DNA of 64,000 bases from positions 806,001 to 870,000 of the forward strand of contig CANLOQ010000001.1 of the NCBI GenBank assembly GCA_947492925.1, in the 5' to 3' direction. Source of the DNA: an uncultured Sulfitobacter sp. (GTDB taxonomy: Bacteria; Pseudomonadota; Alphaproteobacteria; Rhodobacterales; Rhodobacteraceae). Every line of letters starts with the position of its first letter. Positions within the stretch are counted from its first letter, which is position 1. Positions 63,457-64,000 of the stretch are shown one piece after another. The notes beneath the pieces were generated by a model that worked only from the letters and a program-made list of their open reading frames with translations, had not been told where the DNA came from and searched no databases. A program made the position numbers and the translations under genes.

Positions 63457-64000
63457 ATGGACTATCTTCGTTTTCTTCGCGCCAATTGGGTGTTCCTGCT
63501 GGCGGGCTTTTTGCTGACTTTCACGTCATCCTATGGTCAGACCTATTTCATTTCGTTGTTCGCGGGTGAGATAAAAGACAGCTTCAGCCTGAGCGATGGA
63601 CAATGGGGCGGCATCTATACCGTCGGTACGACCATGTCGGCGGTGGCAATGCTTTGGGCCGGGGTGCTGACTGACAGGTTTCGTGTGCGTGTTCTGGCCG
63701 GGGGCGTGATGATGGCGCTTGCGCTTGCCTGTGTCGCTATGTCCATAAACACGTCCGTTTTGCTTTTGATCATCGTGATCTTTGCGTTGCGGCTGACCGG
63801 GCAAGGCATGATGTCTCAACTGGGTTCCGTTGCGATGGTCCGCTGGTTCGAAGCGACACGCGGCAAGGCGCTGTCATTGGCGTCGATGGGTTTTGCAGCC
63901 GGGCAGGCGGTTCTGCCGGTTGTCTTTGTCGCGCTGTTTGCCGTGGCCAGTTGGCGCAGCCTTTGGTTACTTGCTGCCGCATTGATCGTTGTGACAATCC
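63457..64000 (+). CDS. MFS transporter, 5' part (continues beyond the window)
   Basis: The frame from the ATG at 63457 runs open to the right edge (181 codons seen). It encodes five or six transmembrane helices. The motif between helices 2 and 3 is AGVLTDRFRVRVL, the MFS signature, and a YTVGTTMSAVAMLW helix precedes it. It is an inner-membrane permease; substrate cannot be inferred from this part. An uneventful 115-base gap separates it from hslU. Confidence 0.85.
   Translation, partial: MDYLRFLRANWVFLLAGFLLTFTSSYGQTYFISLFAGEIKDSFSLSDGQWGGIYTVGTTMSAVAMLWAGVLTDRFRVRVLAGGVMMALALACVAMSINTSVLLLIIVIFALRLTGQGMMSQLGSVAMVRWFEATRGKALSLASMGFAAGQAVLPVVFVALFAVASWRSLWLLAAALIVVTI

Overview
The window reads as a chromosomal segment of a Rhodobacterales alphaproteobacterium, most likely a marine member of the Roseobacter group. 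The basis is the combination of a RegB/SenC/RegA redox-signalling locus, a HemD-Mic60-HemY heme/membrane operon, alphaproteobacterial AddAB, an HslV with an N-terminal extension, CueR-CopA, and a DUF2793 protein of the kind seen in Rhodobacterales phage and gene-transfer-agent clusters. Coding density is high and many neighbouring genes are joined by ATGA overlaps. No tRNA, rRNA, CRISPR array, insertion sequence or phage integration site was seen.

Region 1 (1-4.4 kb) holds the end of a probable alpha/beta hydrolase, a NagK/NagL-like pair for the lower gentisate pathway, and a cueR-copA copper-efflux operon. In front of copA is a textbook CueR operator: two perfect 10-bp arms lying inside a 19-bp spacer promoter.

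Region 2 (4.6-29.4 kb) is a large surface-polysaccharide island. It supplies GDP-mannose (manC) and dTDP-rhamnose (rfbCBDA, every junction an ATGA overlap), at least five glycosyltransferase polypeptides including a 1066-residue two-enzyme fusion, and an ABC-type capsule exporter (KpsM, KpsT, KpsE-like). It also carries two sulfotransferases, an FkbH-type HAD/SGNH protein and two small methyltransferase-like proteins. Embedded in it are a DUF2793 gene with a tiny partner and a secreted beta-propeller/RTX protein. The simplest reading is a sulfated and otherwise decorated capsule containing mannose-derived and rhamnose sugars. Several intergenic regions carry TTAA-type boxes that resemble CtrA sites.

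Region 3 (29.6-33.6 kb) is a three-gene acyl-CoA operon: a CaiA-like dehydrogenase, an NDP-forming acyl-CoA synthetase and a CaiD-like hydratase. It looks like a carnitine-type module with an unusual activating enzyme.

Region 4 (33.6-64 kb) is mostly conserved housekeeping. It contains hemD-mic60-hemY; tsaD-gpsA-YciI-EVE; DUF1761, DUF2853, HD-domain and DUF922 genes; ahcY; an HD/GNAT pair; and regA-senC divergent from regB. These are followed by a PAS protein with an exact TTAA-N7-TTAA box upstream, tsaE-amgK-murU (threonylcarbamoyl-tRNA modification and cell-wall sugar recycling), addB-addA (recombinational repair), trxA with a strong terminator, and a stray capsule-type transferase. The window ends with hslV-membrane protein-hslU, with an antisense WYL-domain gene carrying a Tat-like signal between them, and the start of an MFS transporter.
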